64,000 nucleotides of DNA. Source: Methylobacter sp. (lineage in GTDB: Bacteria > Pseudomonadota > Gammaproteobacteria > Methylococcales > Methylomonadaceae). A program made the position numbers and the translations under genes. Below the pieces are notes generated by a model. It did no database searches, was not told the origin of the DNA, and worked only from the letters and a program-made list of their open reading frames with translations. This document shows, piece after piece, positions 8,444 through 17,796 of this stretch. Numbering within the stretch: position 1 is the first letter of the stretch; every line of letters starts with the position of its first letter. The stretch is taken from positions 84,120 through 148,119 of the forward strand of contig NZ_JAUXVR010000027.1 in assembly GCF_030680395.1 (NCBI RefSeq), given 5' to 3'.

Positions 8444-10933
8444 CTACGTGGCAATCGCGACCAAGCTTTCGATAGCGTTATATAAATCAATATCTGTCTT
8501 GGGTGTGCGAATAGAAACAGTAAGGGCATAGCGCGCTTTTTTGTCGTAACGTCCCTCTTTCTTGCGGGTTTTCCACCAACCTGTCACCGGATATACGGCG
8601 AGAACGCCCCGCTCGGCAAGTGCTGCCGCTGTCCCTGTCCACGTGTCGGAATGCAGTGAGCCAAGATGGCGCAAGGCTGTCCCCAACTGCCAATTATAGT
8701 CGGAGCCACCGCCGGAATAGCTTCCATCTTCCGCATCGCGTACCCGTTGGTTAATGCGGGCACGAAAATTATCATTTTTTTCCTCAGGACGTTTAACATC
8801 AAAACGTAAACCATGGGATTCATAACGATAGCGTCCGCCCGCGCCTCGTTCAACAATACCGGGACTAGGTTCGATAAAATAAGAAAGTGTCACACGCATC
8901 TCAACTGGGGTTTCTCCTAAATTCATTAAGGCTTCTTGAGGCCAAGGTAGGGAATGCAGATGCATTTCACGCAATTTTGGCTCTCCCTTATCGTCTTCTC
9001 GTACAAACGGCTGAAGTTCGTCTTGGACGATTAGGGTTAACGAGTTGGACGCGCTCCATAAGGCGCGCTCCAGGTTGGGTACACCAAAGCCGCAATGACG
9101 AATCAAGTGTTGATAATCTCCGCTTCGCTCACGTACGTCCAAAAAATCGGCCTTCATTTGCTCGGTCCATTCTGCCGAATGCACAATCAAAGCTCGCACC
9201 GTTTCCGGCCAGAGATTAGGATACTGGGCCATGAGTTGCGCGGCCATGCGTGAACACAAAGCTGTGGCAGCACTGGTTGCATTAGTTGTAGTCAGTAAAC
9301 GTTCAGTAAGTTCGTGATGCGTTGTCAGCAAGTTGAGACTGTGTATAGTCACTGGCCCTAACGCACTTTTTGCCACATTTCCGCCTTCAAAAACCACATC
9401 CGGTTTTAAAGGCCAATGTTTTTGCCAAGTCCTTGATGTTGTGCTGAAAGGGCTTAATCCACCGAAAGGAGCAACAGCTGAATAGCCTTGGGTGTCCGCT
9501 TCAGTGATGTTAGTTTTTTCGGTGTAAGCCCCAACTGTAAGAATATTCCAAGCTTGCCCTGGATCGTGAATGCTGTCAGTACTGTTGCTGAATGGATAGC
9601 CGCCCCAAGCATTAATATCGTCAATATTGCCGCCGGATACAATAATCAAACGAGGTATAAGTCCTTCACCATCCACATCGCAAGCTAGACGATCTAGCGT
9701 CGCAGACCAAGCGGAAGGTTTGCCTTGATCTCTATTGTCCTTGGCAGTGATTGCCATACTGAAAACTCGTTGACGATACGGTGCCGAGACTTCTGGTCGA
9801 GCGACCGCTTCCAATGTCAAATTGCCGTGATGGCGGCCGATATTTCCACCGTTGTGAGGTAAAATTTTCACGGATTCAAGACGGTGGGTCAGTACGACTG
9901 GATTAGAGCTTGCCAAGCTATGAGTCAGGTCACCCCAGACCGCTAAACCGGCCATTTCCGTACCATGACCGGCTTGATCAGCGACACCCCAGGCAGGTTC
10001 ATTGGTATGCAGGTCGTCGACGTTCAAACTTTGTGCAAGTAATGGATGCCCAATATTAACGCCGGTATCGAGTATGCAGATATGGGGTACATTTTCCAAA
10101 GGCCATTGCGTCCGTTCGAGCAATTCATCGACCCACTCCCGTTGCTCTGTTGGGTTCAGTGTGTCGAAAAATTCAGCGGTTTCTTTTGCGCGTTTGAGTT
10201 CAGCGACACTGTTGAGTAGCATCATGGACTGTTGAATCTGCTCTTGTGTGCCATACATGAGCAATACACTGCGTTCGGGAAAATGCAGCTCGTCGGCAGA
10301 AAGTCCAAAACCGATTTGCTCGGCAACAGAGCGAAAGCGATGGATAGTTGACATCCTGTCTTTAAGAATAGGAAGCCATACTTCCCACCAAATTGGTTCC
10401 TGTTCCGTAGCAGGTAAGGCCGATGGATCGTCTGTCCATAACTCGTTGAAAGCGGCGTTGCGGATTTCACTGATGGTATTTATTAGTGGTTTATTGTCTA
10501 GTGCCTGCCCCTTGTTGCCTTTACGTTCCGCAATGTAATCCTGAATTTTTCGTTCGAACACATCCAGCTTACCATCTGGCACAAATACAGTGGCATAGGT
10601 GTGGTGGTCATCGCGCCGGACATTTAACAGTTCGATTCCAGCGCGGGCATTAGAGAGGCTTTGTATAGCCAACTCCACATCAGGCAGACTTGAGAATTGG
10701 ATTTGCAAGCCAAGGCCGGATGTTATTCCTGCTTGCTGTTGTTGATGTTTGGCTTCATTAGCGATAGATTTAAGGCTGGATAGCTGACCAAGCAATGTTT
10801 GTCCATGAGTGGCACGATCCAATTCGGGGAGTTTTTTGTCTCCGCCCCCTTTCGTTATCGGAGTGTAAGGCTCGGTTTGTGATGTATTGGAAAGAACAAA
10901 ATGATATCGGCGGGAGGTTCGACTTTCATCCAT
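8444..10933 (-). CDS. ietS: Subtilisin-like serine protease of an IetAS-type defence/stability module
   Basis: An 829-residue protein with no signal peptide. An N-terminal region of about 280 residues precedes an S8 peptidase domain whose triad is visible: Asp289 in CILDTGVNIGHP, His323 in AGHGTEMAG and Ser554 in NATSAAT, with oxyanion Asn436 in VSGGNIDD. The serine motif is NATS rather than the usual GTSMA. The adjacent AAA-ATPase gene starts 15 bases upstream in the same direction. Such protease/ATPase pairs are known as IetAS, first described as a toxin-antitoxin-like stability locus on Agrobacterium pTiC58 and later listed among anti-phage systems. In the plasmid system the protease is the toxin. 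Its substrate is unknown, and phage defence here is inferred from family. Confidence 0.88.
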   Translation of the reverse strand: MDESRTSRRYHFVLSNTSQTEPYTPITKGGGDKKLPELDRATHGQTLLGQLSSLKSIANEAKHQQQQAGITSGLGLQIQFSSLPDVELAIQSLSNARAGIELLNVRRDDHHTYATVFVPDGKLDVFERKIQDYIAERKGNKGQALDNKPLINTISEIRNAAFNELWTDDPSALPATEQEPIWWEVWLPILKDRMSTIHRFRSVAEQIGFGLSADELHFPERSVLLMYGTQEQIQQSMMLLNSVAELKRAKETAEFFDTLNPTEQREWVDELLERTQWPLENVPHICILDTGVNIGHPLLAQSLNVDDLHTNEPAWGVADQAGHGTEMAGLAVWGDLTHSLASSNPVVLTHRLESVKILPHNGGNIGRHHGNLTLEAVARPEVSAPYRQRVFSMAITAKDNRDQGKPSAWSATLDRLACDVDGEGLIPRLIIVSGGNIDDINAWGGYPFSNSTDSIHDPGQAWNILTVGAYTEKTNITEADTQGYSAVAPFGGLSPFSTTSRTWQKHWPLKPDVVFEGGNVAKSALGPVTIHSLNLLTTHHELTERLLTTTNATSAATALCSRMAAQLMAQYPNLWPETVRALIVHSAEWTEQMKADFLDVRERSGDYQHLIRHCGFGVPNLERALWSASNSLTLIVQDELQPFVREDDKGEPKLREMHLHSLPWPQEALMNLGETPVEMRVTLSYFIEPSPGIVERGAGGRYRYESHGLRFDVKRPEEKNDNFRARINQRVRDAEDGSYSGGGSDYNWQLGTALRHLGSLHSDTWTGTAAALAERGVLAVYPVTGWWKTRKKEGRYDKKARYALTVSIRTPKTDIDLYNAIESLVAIAT

Positions 10934-10948
10934 AAGGTCACTAGAGAA

Positions 10949-11953
10949 TTAAGTTTCAGGTGTAAAAATTTTGCGTTGCTTCATGATTTGCCTCTCTCTC
11001 AACATCTTTTTCAAGTCAGCAGAAGTCAGAGTGTTCCTGTCATGGATAACCGCATCCTTAATCGCATCTTGAACTGCGCGAGTCAACTCAGCATGGCTCA
11101 AGCCTTCGGCGATTTCGGCTAGGCTGGCCCATACTGGTTTAACGATTTTGAAACCGGACAGTTTGAATTTCAAAACCTCAATGATCTGCGTACGGTTTGG
11201 CAAACCGTATTCGATGACATCGTCAAAACGCCGGAACAACGCATAATCAAGTGCTTGCGGATGGTTCGTGGCGGCAATAATGACACTGTTTGACTCGTCT
11301 CGTTCAAGCATTTGCAGAAAACTATTGAGAACTCGACGAATTTCTCCTACATCGTTAACAAAGCCGCGTTGCGCACCGATAGCATCAAACTCATCAAAGA
11401 AATAAACACCGCGCACTGAGGCGATGCTATCGAAAACCTGCCGCAGTTTGGCGGCAGTTTCGCCCATAAACTTAGTGATCAACGCATCCAACCGAACCAC
11501 AAACAATGGAATACCTAATTCTCCAGCCAACACCGAGGCAGTGAGTGTCTTGCCAGTACCAGGGGGGCCGACCAAGAGAATTTTGCGGCGCGGAGACAGA
11601 CCATGAGCTTGAATTTTGGCAAAATGCCGTTGTTCCTTGATAATCCGCTGCAAATGTTCCTCAGTAGTTATGTCCAACACAATTTCAGCCAGGCGTGCTT
11701 TCGGATAAGAAGCGTCAAGCAGTGTGGTCATTTCTCCACGCGGCTGGATGATTGGGGTTGGCCGTTTTTCGATGGAAACAGTAGAGCGGTGTACCTTGCC
11801 GGCGTCGATCATTGAGCGCAAATCTTCCGCCAGCTTGCCGTGACCCAGTTTAGCCTCATGCGCAGCCACTTGCATTGCGACAGCGTAAAAATGACCATCG
11901 TCACCGTCGATATGCGATTTGAGTAAGGCTTTGAGTTGGTCCGCGCTAGCCAT
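10949..11953 (-). CDS. ietA: AAA+ ATPase partner of the subtilase (IetA-like)
   Basis: The 334-residue protein has one AAA+ module: Walker A GPPGTGKT (129-136), Walker B YFFDEFDAI (Asp187, Glu188), sensor-1 Asn230 in AATNHPQALD and arginine-finger residues in LFRRFD (241-242). The N-terminal 90 residues are helical and may recognise a partner. It is the first gene of a two-gene operon with the protease. In the pTiC58 IetAS system the ATPase acts as antitoxin to the protease. Here the same pairing and order support that role, although activity has to be inferred. Upstream (11954-12244) are about 290 bases without a convincing gene. Confidence 0.88.
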   Translation of the reverse strand: MASADQLKALLKSHIDGDDGHFYAVAMQVAAHEAKLGHGKLAEDLRSMIDAGKVHRSTVSIEKRPTPIIQPRGEMTTLLDASYPKARLAEIVLDITTEEHLQRIIKEQRHFAKIQAHGLSPRRKILLVGPPGTGKTLTASVLAGELGIPLFVVRLDALITKFMGETAAKLRQVFDSIASVRGVYFFDEFDAIGAQRGFVNDVGEIRRVLNSFLQMLERDESNSVIIAATNHPQALDYALFRRFDDVIEYGLPNRTQIIEVLKFKLSGFKIVKPVWASLAEIAEGLSHAELTRAVQDAIKDAVIHDRNTLTSADLKKMLRERQIMKQRKIFTPET

Positions 11954-12244
11954 GGTTGTGGGGTGACTCTGTGTTTTAGAAAGAAAAGAAAAGTATATCA
12001 GTATGTCCTATGATAATGATAAAAGATTACTGGATTCGTCAATGACTTATAAATTCAACGAAGTCCAGTAGGGCACGCATCTGGCAGTTTGGAGGGTTAT
12101 GGTTGGGAAATGGCACTCGATGCGTACCAACACAACTAAACGGTCGAACGATCAGCCGTATTGATCGGGCATGTAGCTTATGACCAATATGGCGACGGAT
12201 TTTTGTTTTGCCCGATACATCTCAAACATCCCTATTAAGCCCCC

Positions 12245-12682
12245 TTAACGATTCTCAACTTCCCAGCCCTTGCAGGCCAGGGCAATGTGGTGCGGGACGG
12301 GGCGGGCACCGGTTCCGTAGGCGCTCATGGTGCGTGTGGTCATGCCCAATGCTTGGGCTGCACCGGCTAACGACAGCCCGTTATGCAGCCGCCAGGCGAT
12401 GAATGTGCGGGTGTCTTCATCGGTGGCCGCTTGAAGCAGCGCTTCCAACCACAAGGTATCGGCTCCTATTTGAATGTCAAAATCCGGCCATTCGATCGTC
12501 CAACCTATGCTGTTTGCGAGCTGAACCTTGGCAAAGGCGGCCGGGTCGCGCAAAGGCGTGAGGCTCGGTTTGGCGAAAATAGCTTCACCCTTATCCACGG
12601 TCATTATGCAGCCGTTAATAAAGGTCATTTTTAGCTGATAGTTCGGTAAAGGTTCAACCGCTGCCAGGCGGGGTCGTTTCAT
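12245..12682 (-). CDS. DUF2442-domain protein with C-terminal helix-turn-helix-like segment
   Basis: The protein is 145 residues from ATG 12682; a longer start at 12706 would run 24 bases further into the upstream gene. The first 80 residues have the DUF2442 layout (LPNYQLKMTFINGCIMTVD ... LRDPAAFAKVQL ... IEWPDFDIQIGADTLW). The C-terminal part, WRLHNGLSLAGAAQALGMTTRTMSAYGTGARP, reads as a helix-turn-helix. DUF2442 genes commonly sit beside DUF4160 genes, as here, in toxin-antitoxin-like pairs. The overlap of 29 bases with the DUF4160 gene points to coupled translation. The DNA-binding half suggests an autoregulatory antitoxin role, which is an inference. Confidence 0.78.
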   Translation of the reverse strand: MKRPRLAAVEPLPNYQLKMTFINGCIMTVDKGEAIFAKPSLTPLRDPAAFAKVQLANSIGWTIEWPDFDIQIGADTLWLEALLQAATDEDTRTFIAWRLHNGLSLAGAAQALGMTTRTMSAYGTGARPVPHHIALACKGWEVENR

Positions 12683-12905
12683 TGATGCCACTATTCCATT
12701 CCTCAATCAATTCATCACGGTTTTCCGTAACCCACTCCATTACCTCTTTGCGCAATCCGCGCGGGAAGGTACCGGTGCAGTTCAGGGTCTCCAGGTTAAT
12801 AAATACATCAAAATTGCCTCCAACCAAGTGCGCATGCATCGGCGGAGAATCGTCTTCTCTTATCTCAAGTCGGTATTTGTTGCGAAAGCGATGTTTCGTA
12901 GCCAT
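12654..12905 (-). CDS. DUF4160-domain small protein
   Basis: This 83-residue protein has the DUF4160 signature: an N-terminal strand YRLEIREDDSPPMHAHLV with the conserved H-x-H, then FDVFINLETL and a C-terminal helix EVMEWVTENRDELIEEWN. It is the first gene of the pair with the DUF2442 protein, and their reading frames overlap. Such pairs are widespread and look like type II toxin-antitoxin modules, but to my knowledge their biochemical role is poorly defined. The gene belongs to the accessory stretch between 8.4 and 13.1 kb. Confidence 0.8.
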   Translation of the reverse strand: MATKHRFRNKYRLEIREDDSPPMHAHLVGGNFDVFINLETLNCTGTFPRGLRKEVMEWVTENRDELIEEWNSGINETTPPGSG

Positions 12906-13007
12906 ATTGCAATGGTATGGAATAATTTGAATAAGTCAACCGCCTTGTTGCGAGAACAGGATGATTAAAAGCCCGGCCTATCCTTTGAATGTATAGGAGC
13001 TCATATA

Positions 13008-13044
13008 ACGCGTCATCCCGGCAGGAGATGCCGGGATGACGCGT
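13008..13044. repeat. Perfect 16-bp palindrome with 5-nt loop (REP-like or bidirectional terminator)
   Basis: ACGCGTCATCCCGGCA (13008-13023) is followed by GGAGA and its exact reverse complement (13029-13044). It lies between lipA (ending at 13110 on the minus strand) and the DUF4160 promoter region. There is no T-tract on either side, which argues for a REP-like element or an mRNA 3' stabiliser over a simple terminator. It marks the right edge of the accessory island. Confidence 0.85.
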
Positions 13045-13109
13045 AGCTTAGAATTGCTGGTCAGTAGAAAGTGCCGAATTTATAAGCGTGATGAGAATAG
13101 CGATGTATG

Positions 13110-14072
13110 TCAGTCGAGCATTACGCCCTTAGCCTGAAGGTCAGCATGGTATGACGATCTGACCATCGGTGCGCTGGCGACTTGCTTAAACCCTAGGGCC
13201 TTGGCAACTGCGCCGTATTCGTCGAATTGTTTGGGTGTGATGTAGCTTTCAACCGGCAAATGAGCTTTGCTGGGTTGCAGGTATTGGCCTATGGTCAGCA
13301 TTGAGCAGCCGTGGGCCAATAAATCTTTCATGACCTGATGAACTTCGTGCGGCTGTTCGCCTACACCAAGCATTAAACCGGATTTGGTGGGGACTTGCGG
13401 CTGGGCTTGGTGGTATTGCTGAAGTAAATTCAGCGAGCCTTGGTAGTCGGAACCGGGGCGGACTTGTTTGTACAGTCTGGGGACGGTTTCCAAGTTGTGA
13501 TTGAATACGTCGCAGGGTTCTTCGGCTAATATGGCTACGGCTTTTTCGATGCGTCCGCGAAAGTCGGGCACCAGGATTTCTATTTTGGTAGTGGGGGTTT
13601 GCAGGCGGATTTTTCTGATGCATTCGGCAAAATGTCCCGCTCCGCCGTCTCTTAAATCATCACGGTCCACTGAGGTAATGACGACGTACTTCAAGGCCAT
13701 TACCTGTATCGCATCGGCCAGATGCTGGGGTTCGTCTTTGTCCAGCGCCAGCGGTTTGCCATGCGCGACATCGCAAAAAGGGCAGCGACGTGTACACAAA
13801 TCGCCCATGATCATGAACGTGGCAGTGCCGTGCTGGAAACACTCGCTCAGATTGGGGCAGGCGGCTTCTTCGCAAACGGTATGCAGGTTGTTTTCGCGTA
13901 ACAACTGCTTGATGCGGACGACTTCGTCGCTGGCCGATATTTTTATGCGTATCCACTCGGGTTTGCGTAAAGTCGTTTCCGCCGGCTCCACCTTGATCGG
14001 GATTTTTGCCAGCTTTTCGGTGTTGCGCTGGTGGGAGTCGGGAGTGGAGCGGGAGGGTGCTTGATAAGTCAT
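13110..14072 (-). CDS. lipA: Lipoyl synthase LipA (radical SAM)
   Basis: The 320-residue protein inserts two sulfur atoms into protein-bound octanoyl chains. It shows both iron-sulfur sites: the auxiliary-cluster cysteines in [12 protein letters not shown] and the radical-SAM CxxxCxxC in CTRRCPFC. The family element [10 protein letters not shown] is present, and the C-terminal serine that ligates the auxiliary cluster falls in [10 protein letters not shown]. The ATG overlaps the lipB stop by four bases (ATGA), so translation is probably coupled. It is the last gene of a run from mrdA down to lipA that joins cell-wall and lipoate genes. Confidence 0.97.
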   Translation of the reverse strand: MTYQAPSRSTPDSHQRNTEKLAKIPIKVEPAETTLRKPEWIRIKISASDEVVRIKQLLRENNLHTVCEEAACPNLSECFQHGTATFMIMGDLCTRRCPFCDVAHGKPLALDKDEPQHLADAIQVMALKYVVITSVDRDDLRDGGAGHFAECIRKIRLQTPTTKIEILVPDFRGRIEKAVAILAEEPCDVFNHNLETVPRLYKQVRPGSDYQGSLNLLQQYHQAQPQVPTKSGLMLGVGEQPHEVHQVMKDLLAHGCSMLTIGQYLQPSKAHLPVESYITPKQFDEYGAVAKALGFKQVASAPMVRSSYHADLQAKGVMLD

Positions 14073-14677
14073 TTTTGTAATGCCGTCATGATAGCTTGGG
14101 TAACAGGAATGGAGAGTTCAGCATTGCTGACAGTCACGCCCAGATCGGCCAGTTGGGTAACTTCAAGTCCTGAATAACCGCAGGTATTGATGTGGTCGAA
14201 AGGGCGCAAATCCATATGATTGTTAATACTCAGGCCATGATAACTGCAATTTCTTTTAATGCGTAGGCCGATGGAACCGATTTTTTTGTTATCTACGTAA
14301 ACGCCGGGGGCATCGGCTCTGGCTATGGCGATAATGCCGTATTGTGCCAAGGCAAAGATCATGGCTTGTTCCAGCGTTGTGACCAGTTGGCGGACGCCGA
14401 GATTCAGCCGTTTAATATCGATCAGGGTATAAATAATCAGCTGGCCGGGGCCGTGATAGGTAACCTGTCCGCCCCGGTCGGAATTAATGACGGGTATGGC
14501 GCCGGTATCCAGCAGATGCTCACGCTTGCCGTTTAAGCCCAGCGTATAAACGGGAGGATGTTCGGTGAGCCAGATTTCATCGGCGGTTTCTGCATCGCGA
14601 TTTTGGGTGAATCGCTGCATGTCTTGCCAAGTGGATTCATAGGGCTGGATGCCCAGATTGCGGATAGTTATCGGCAT
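14069..14677 (-). CDS. lipB: Octanoyl-ACP:protein octanoyltransferase LipB
   Basis: The 202-residue protein transfers octanoate from acyl carrier protein to lipoyl domains, the step before LipA. It carries the signature [17 protein letters not shown], the catalytic lysine in [12 protein letters not shown] and the nucleophilic cysteine in [15 protein letters not shown]. It ends in overlap with lipA. The ybeD gene ends 25 bases upstream of its start. Confidence 0.97.
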   Translation of the reverse strand: MPITIRNLGIQPYESTWQDMQRFTQNRDAETADEIWLTEHPPVYTLGLNGKREHLLDTGAIPVINSDRGGQVTYHGPGQLIIYTLIDIKRLNLGVRQLVTTLEQAMIFALAQYGIIAIARADAPGVYVDNKKIGSIGLRIKRNCSYHGLSINNHMDLRPFDHINTCGYSGLEVTQLADLGVTVSNAELSIPVTQAIMTALQK

Positions 14678-14702
14678 GAGGCGACGTTGCGCTGCAACGA
14701 TT

Positions 14703-14966
14703 CTACAAAGCCATCAAGACATAAGGATGGTCGGTTAAATCCTGATAAATGGCATCCAGTTGCTGCTTGCTGGAGGCCTCTATTATAACGGTTACGGCGA
14801 TGTAATTGCCGTCTTTGCTGGGGCGAGTCGTTACCGCGCCTTCGTGAATGTCGGGGACATGGCGACGCACGATTTCTATAACCAGCAGGTCGAGTTCCAG
14901 ATCGGCTTTACCCATTGCCTTGATTGGGAATCGGCAGGGGAATTCTAATAGGGTTTCTTCACTCAT
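14703..14966 (-). CDS. ybeD: YbeD-family protein (DUF493)
   Basis: From ATG 14966 the protein is 87 residues, the usual length of E. coli YbeD, and shares its features: [21 protein letters not shown] and [13 protein letters not shown] longer frame from 15014 exists, but 14966 overlaps the aminotransferase stop by four bases and matches the family start. YbeD has an ACT-like fold and is commonly encoded between dacA and lipB in gammaproteobacteria, as here; its function is not established. Confidence 0.9.
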   Translation of the reverse strand: MSEETLLEFPCRFPIKAMGKADLELDLLVIEIVRRHVPDIHEGAVTTRPSKDGNYIAVTVIIEASSKQQLDAIYQDLTDHPYVLMAL

Positions 14967-15805
14967 GGTCGGGATTGCTTGTAAGCCTGGAATAATTGAT
15001 TCATGGTTCGCCATATGGGGCCGGGTTTGCCGTTTGCAATGGTTTCATCATCAAGCTGAACAACCGGTACGATTTCGCGCGTAGAGCTGGTTAACCAGAT
15101 TTCGCTGGCTGTTTTTAAGGCATCCAATGCAATGATGTCTTCACTGTAGGGAATGTCGTTTTCCCTGGCGATGTCCAGAATGACGTTGCGGGTTATGCCC
15201 GGCAATATTTCATGGCCTATGGGCGGCGTAATCAGGATGCCGTCAATGACGGCAAATATGTTACTTGCTGCGCCTTCGGTTACATAGCCGTCTTTAACCA
15301 GGATGGCTTCCGCACACCCTTTTTCTACAGCCTGTTGTCTGAGCAGAATATTGGCCAACAGCGTGGTGGCCTTAACGTTGCACAGTTCCCAGCGGCTGTC
15401 ATCAACGCTGATGGCTTTTACTCCGGAATCCAGGTTTTCAAATGGCACGATGTTTGAGCACATCGCGAACACGGTAGGCGTAACGTTTTCCGGAAAAGCA
15501 TGGTCTCTTTTGGAGGCGACGCCACGGGTAATTTGCAGGTAAATATATTGATCCAGATTTTTATCCAGCAATGGCGTCAGGATTTCCAACCATTGCGCCC
15601 GGTCATGCGGATTAGTCAGGCGAATCGAGGACAGGCTGTTTTCCAGCCGTTCCATGTGTTCCTGAAAGTGAAACAATGAGCCCGAGTAAGAGGGGATTAC
15701 TTCATAAATCCCGTCGCCAAACAAAAAGCCGCGATCCATAACCGATATTTTGGCATCGCAAAGCGGCAGATACTGCCCATTTAAATAGACAGCTTTATTG
15801 TGCAT
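14963..15805 (-). CDS. dat: D-alanine/D-amino acid aminotransferase (PLP fold type IV)
   Basis: The 280-residue protein has fold-type IV PLP aminotransferase marks: MDRGFLFGDGIYEVIPSY at the N-terminus, the PLP-phosphate contact region ITRGVASKRDHAFPE, the PLP lysine expected in LCNVKATTLLANI, and EGAASNIFAV. The MDRGF..DG..EV start is typical of D-amino acid transaminases, and its place in a peptidoglycan gene run fits supply of D-glutamate or D-alanine. It overlaps dacA by 11 bases and ybeD by four. A branched-chain or aminodeoxychorismate lyase role is less likely. Confidence 0.88.
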   Translation of the reverse strand: MHNKAVYLNGQYLPLCDAKISVMDRGFLFGDGIYEVIPSYSGSLFHFQEHMERLENSLSSIRLTNPHDRAQWLEILTPLLDKNLDQYIYLQITRGVASKRDHAFPENVTPTVFAMCSNIVPFENLDSGVKAISVDDSRWELCNVKATTLLANILLRQQAVEKGCAEAILVKDGYVTEGAASNIFAVIDGILITPPIGHEILPGITRNVILDIARENDIPYSEDIIALDALKTASEIWLTSSTREIVPVVQLDDETIANGKPGPIWRTMNQLFQAYKQSRP

Positions 15806-16964
15806 CCGACTTCTCCAACATCATCATTGCACTGTCATAGATACGTTGAATAATGTTGCCTTGCTCTACCGATTTAAGAGCTATCAGGTCTTTGTTGGCG
15901 ACCACTTCATCTTTAAGCGTGACGTTGACAGTGCCCAGCTTTGTGCCTTCTTTAACAGGCGCGGTAATTTTTTTATCAATGGTGATAACGGCTTTCAGGT
16001 CAGCGTAATGGCCACGGGGAATCGTGGCATAAAGATCTTCCGCCAAGCCAAGTTGCAGGTTTTTAGTGTCGCCTTTCCAAACTCTTGCTTCGGACAGAGA
16101 CGTTTTTCCTTGATACAGTTTGTGCGCCTCAAAAAAACGAAAACCATAATTGAGCAGGTTTTGATTTTCATTCGCTCTGGCGTTAGGGCTGCTGGCGCCC
16201 ATCACCACGGAAATCAGGCGCATGTCGTTTCTTAACGCAGAGGCAACCAGGCAATAGCCGGCGGCATCGGTAAATCCGGTTTTAACGCCATCCACGGTCT
16301 CATCACGAGAAAGCAGCTGATTGCGATTATGCTGAACGATGTTGTTGAAGGTGAATTCTTTTTGTGAAAACCAACGGTAGTAGTCGGGAAATTCTTTGAT
16401 TAAAGCTCTGGTGAGTATCGACAGATCTCGTGCGGTGGTGTAATGATTGTCGATGGGTAGCCCGTTGCTATCCTGAAAGTGGCTGTTTTTCATGCCCAGA
16501 CGCTCGGCATGTTGATTCATCATGTCGGCAAAAGTGGTTTCATTGCCGGCGATATGTTCAGCCAAAGCAACGCTGGCATCGTTACCGGATTGAATGATGA
16601 TTCCCAATAACAGGTCTTCAACCTTAACCTGCTTGCCGACTTCGACAAACATGCGCGAGCCGGGCGTTTCCCAGGCTTTTTGGCTGATGGTGACCAGGTC
16701 GTCTAAATGTAAGTGACCATTGCTGATTTCCCTGAACACCACATAAACAGACATGATCTTGGTGAGACTGGCGGGGGCAAGCTTAACATCGGCATTGTTT
16801 TCTGCCAGTACTTTGCCGGTGTCATGGTTCATCAATATATAGCCGCTGGCAGCAATGGTAGGTGCTGCCGGGGTTGTGATTTCGGTGCCTTCTGCGTTTG
16901 CCGTGGTCGTGGCAATCAACAAGCTAAAAAATAATAAAACGGGGATATTTTTAAAAAGGATCAT
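15795..16964 (-). CDS. dacA: D-alanyl-D-alanine carboxypeptidase (PBP5/6 type)
   Basis: The 389-residue protein trims the terminal D-Ala of peptidoglycan stem peptides in the periplasm. An N-terminal signal peptide (MILFKNIPVLLFFSLLIATTTANA) precedes the S11 catalytic motifs: SLTK (SxxK), SGND (SxN) and KTGFTDAAG (KTG). After a beta-rich domain, the C-terminus IIQRIYDSAMMMLEKS resembles the amphipathic membrane anchor of PBP5. The gene overlaps dat and lies 37 bases from the stop of the neighbouring rlpA gene on the same strand. Confidence 0.95.
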   Translation of the reverse strand: MILFKNIPVLLFFSLLIATTTANAEGTEITTPAAPTIAASGYILMNHDTGKVLAENNADVKLAPASLTKIMSVYVVFREISNGHLHLDDLVTISQKAWETPGSRMFVEVGKQVKVEDLLLGIIIQSGNDASVALAEHIAGNETTFADMMNQHAERLGMKNSHFQDSNGLPIDNHYTTARDLSILTRALIKEFPDYYRWFSQKEFTFNNIVQHNRNQLLSRDETVDGVKTGFTDAAGYCLVASALRNDMRLISVVMGASSPNARANENQNLLNYGFRFFEAHKLYQGKTSLSEARVWKGDTKNLQLGLAEDLYATIPRGHYADLKAVITIDKKITAPVKEGTKLGTVNVTLKDEVVANKDLIALKSVEQGNIIQRIYDSAMMMLEKSDAQ

Positions 16965-17001
16965 TGCTCTCTAATGGTGTTGGGCTCAGTAAAACATATG
17001 T

Positions 17002-17796
17002 TTATTGTATCATGGCGATTTGTTTTTGATCTGCCTCAGTAACAAATTGGGTCGCTGTTATACCCAGCTTTGCCAGCTGTATATTCAGTTTGTGGACACT
17101 TTCCGATGATTTGATAGGCCCCATTTGGACCTTGTAGAGAGTAGAGCCTTTGTGTGTTGAGGGTAATATTTCAGGCTGAGGTAATTGATGGGCGGAAATT
17201 TTATTTTGCAATTTCTGCGCCTTCTTTTTGTTGCCGAAGGTGCCTACTTGCAAATAGACGCTTTTTTCTTGTTGCTCAGCGGCATTTTGCAGTTGCGCTA
17301 AAGCCTGATCGGGCGCTATCGCCTTGATTTCAACGGCCCCTGTTCCCGCCTGTTCAAGATCCAGTTTCTGGGCGGCAGCGTAAGACAAATCCATAACGCG
17401 ATTGCCATGATAAGGGCCCCTGTCATTGATACGAACAATAACGCTACGCTGATTTTCCAGGTTGGTGACGCGAGCGTAAGATGAAATAGGCAGTGTTTTG
17501 TGAGCGGCGGTCATGGCGTACATGTCGTATATTTCGCCGGATGCGGTTTTTTTGCCGTGGAAATCGGAGCCGTACCAGGAGGCTACACCCTGTTTCAGGT
17601 AGCGGGCGATACGGGGTAGTAGATTTTCTTCGTCGGCGGTGTTGGTAGTATCTGAACTACCAACATTCAATCTTGAATGATGTCTGGAGGGGGCAGTTGT
17701 AACGGGTGTTTGGCTTGAGATGTCGCTGGTTTTGATTTGTTCGGCGGTACAACTGCATAAAACAAAAATTAGGAATATCGGTATGATCTTATTCAT
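17002..17796 (-). CDS. rlpA: Septal ring lytic transglycosylase RlpA family lipoprotein
   Basis: The 264-residue protein begins with a lipoprotein signal, with the lipobox cysteine in FVLCSC. The double-psi beta-barrel domain follows: GVASWYGSDFHGKKTASGE, then RVTNLENQRSVIVRINDRGP with the catalytic-type aspartate and DLSYAAAQKL. A C-terminal SPOR domain (from about residue 195, YLQVGTFGNKKKAQ) should target denuded septal glycan. The stop-side neighbour is dacA, and its start overlaps the mltB stop by four bases, so the two glycan-cutting enzymes are probably made together. Confidence 0.94.
   Translation of the reverse strand: MNKIIPIFLIFVLCSCTAEQIKTSDISSQTPVTTAPSRHHSRLNVGSSDTTNTADEENLLPRIARYLKQGVASWYGSDFHGKKTASGEIYDMYAMTAAHKTLPISSYARVTNLENQRSVIVRINDRGPYHGNRVMDLSYAAAQKLDLEQAGTGAVEIKAIAPDQALAQLQNAAEQQEKSVYLQVGTFGNKKKAQKLQNKISAHQLPQPEILPSTHKGSTLYKVQMGPIKSSESVHKLNIQLAKLGITATQFVTEADQKQIAMIQ

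Noticed and set aside
10949..11953. Treating the AAA protein as an FtsH or proteasomal ATPase
   Set aside because: No membrane span or protease domain is present, and it is paired with a subtilase as in IetAS.
13501..14064. A 187-residue plus-strand frame opposite lipA
   Set aside because: It lies entirely antisense to a clear lipA gene and has no known motif.
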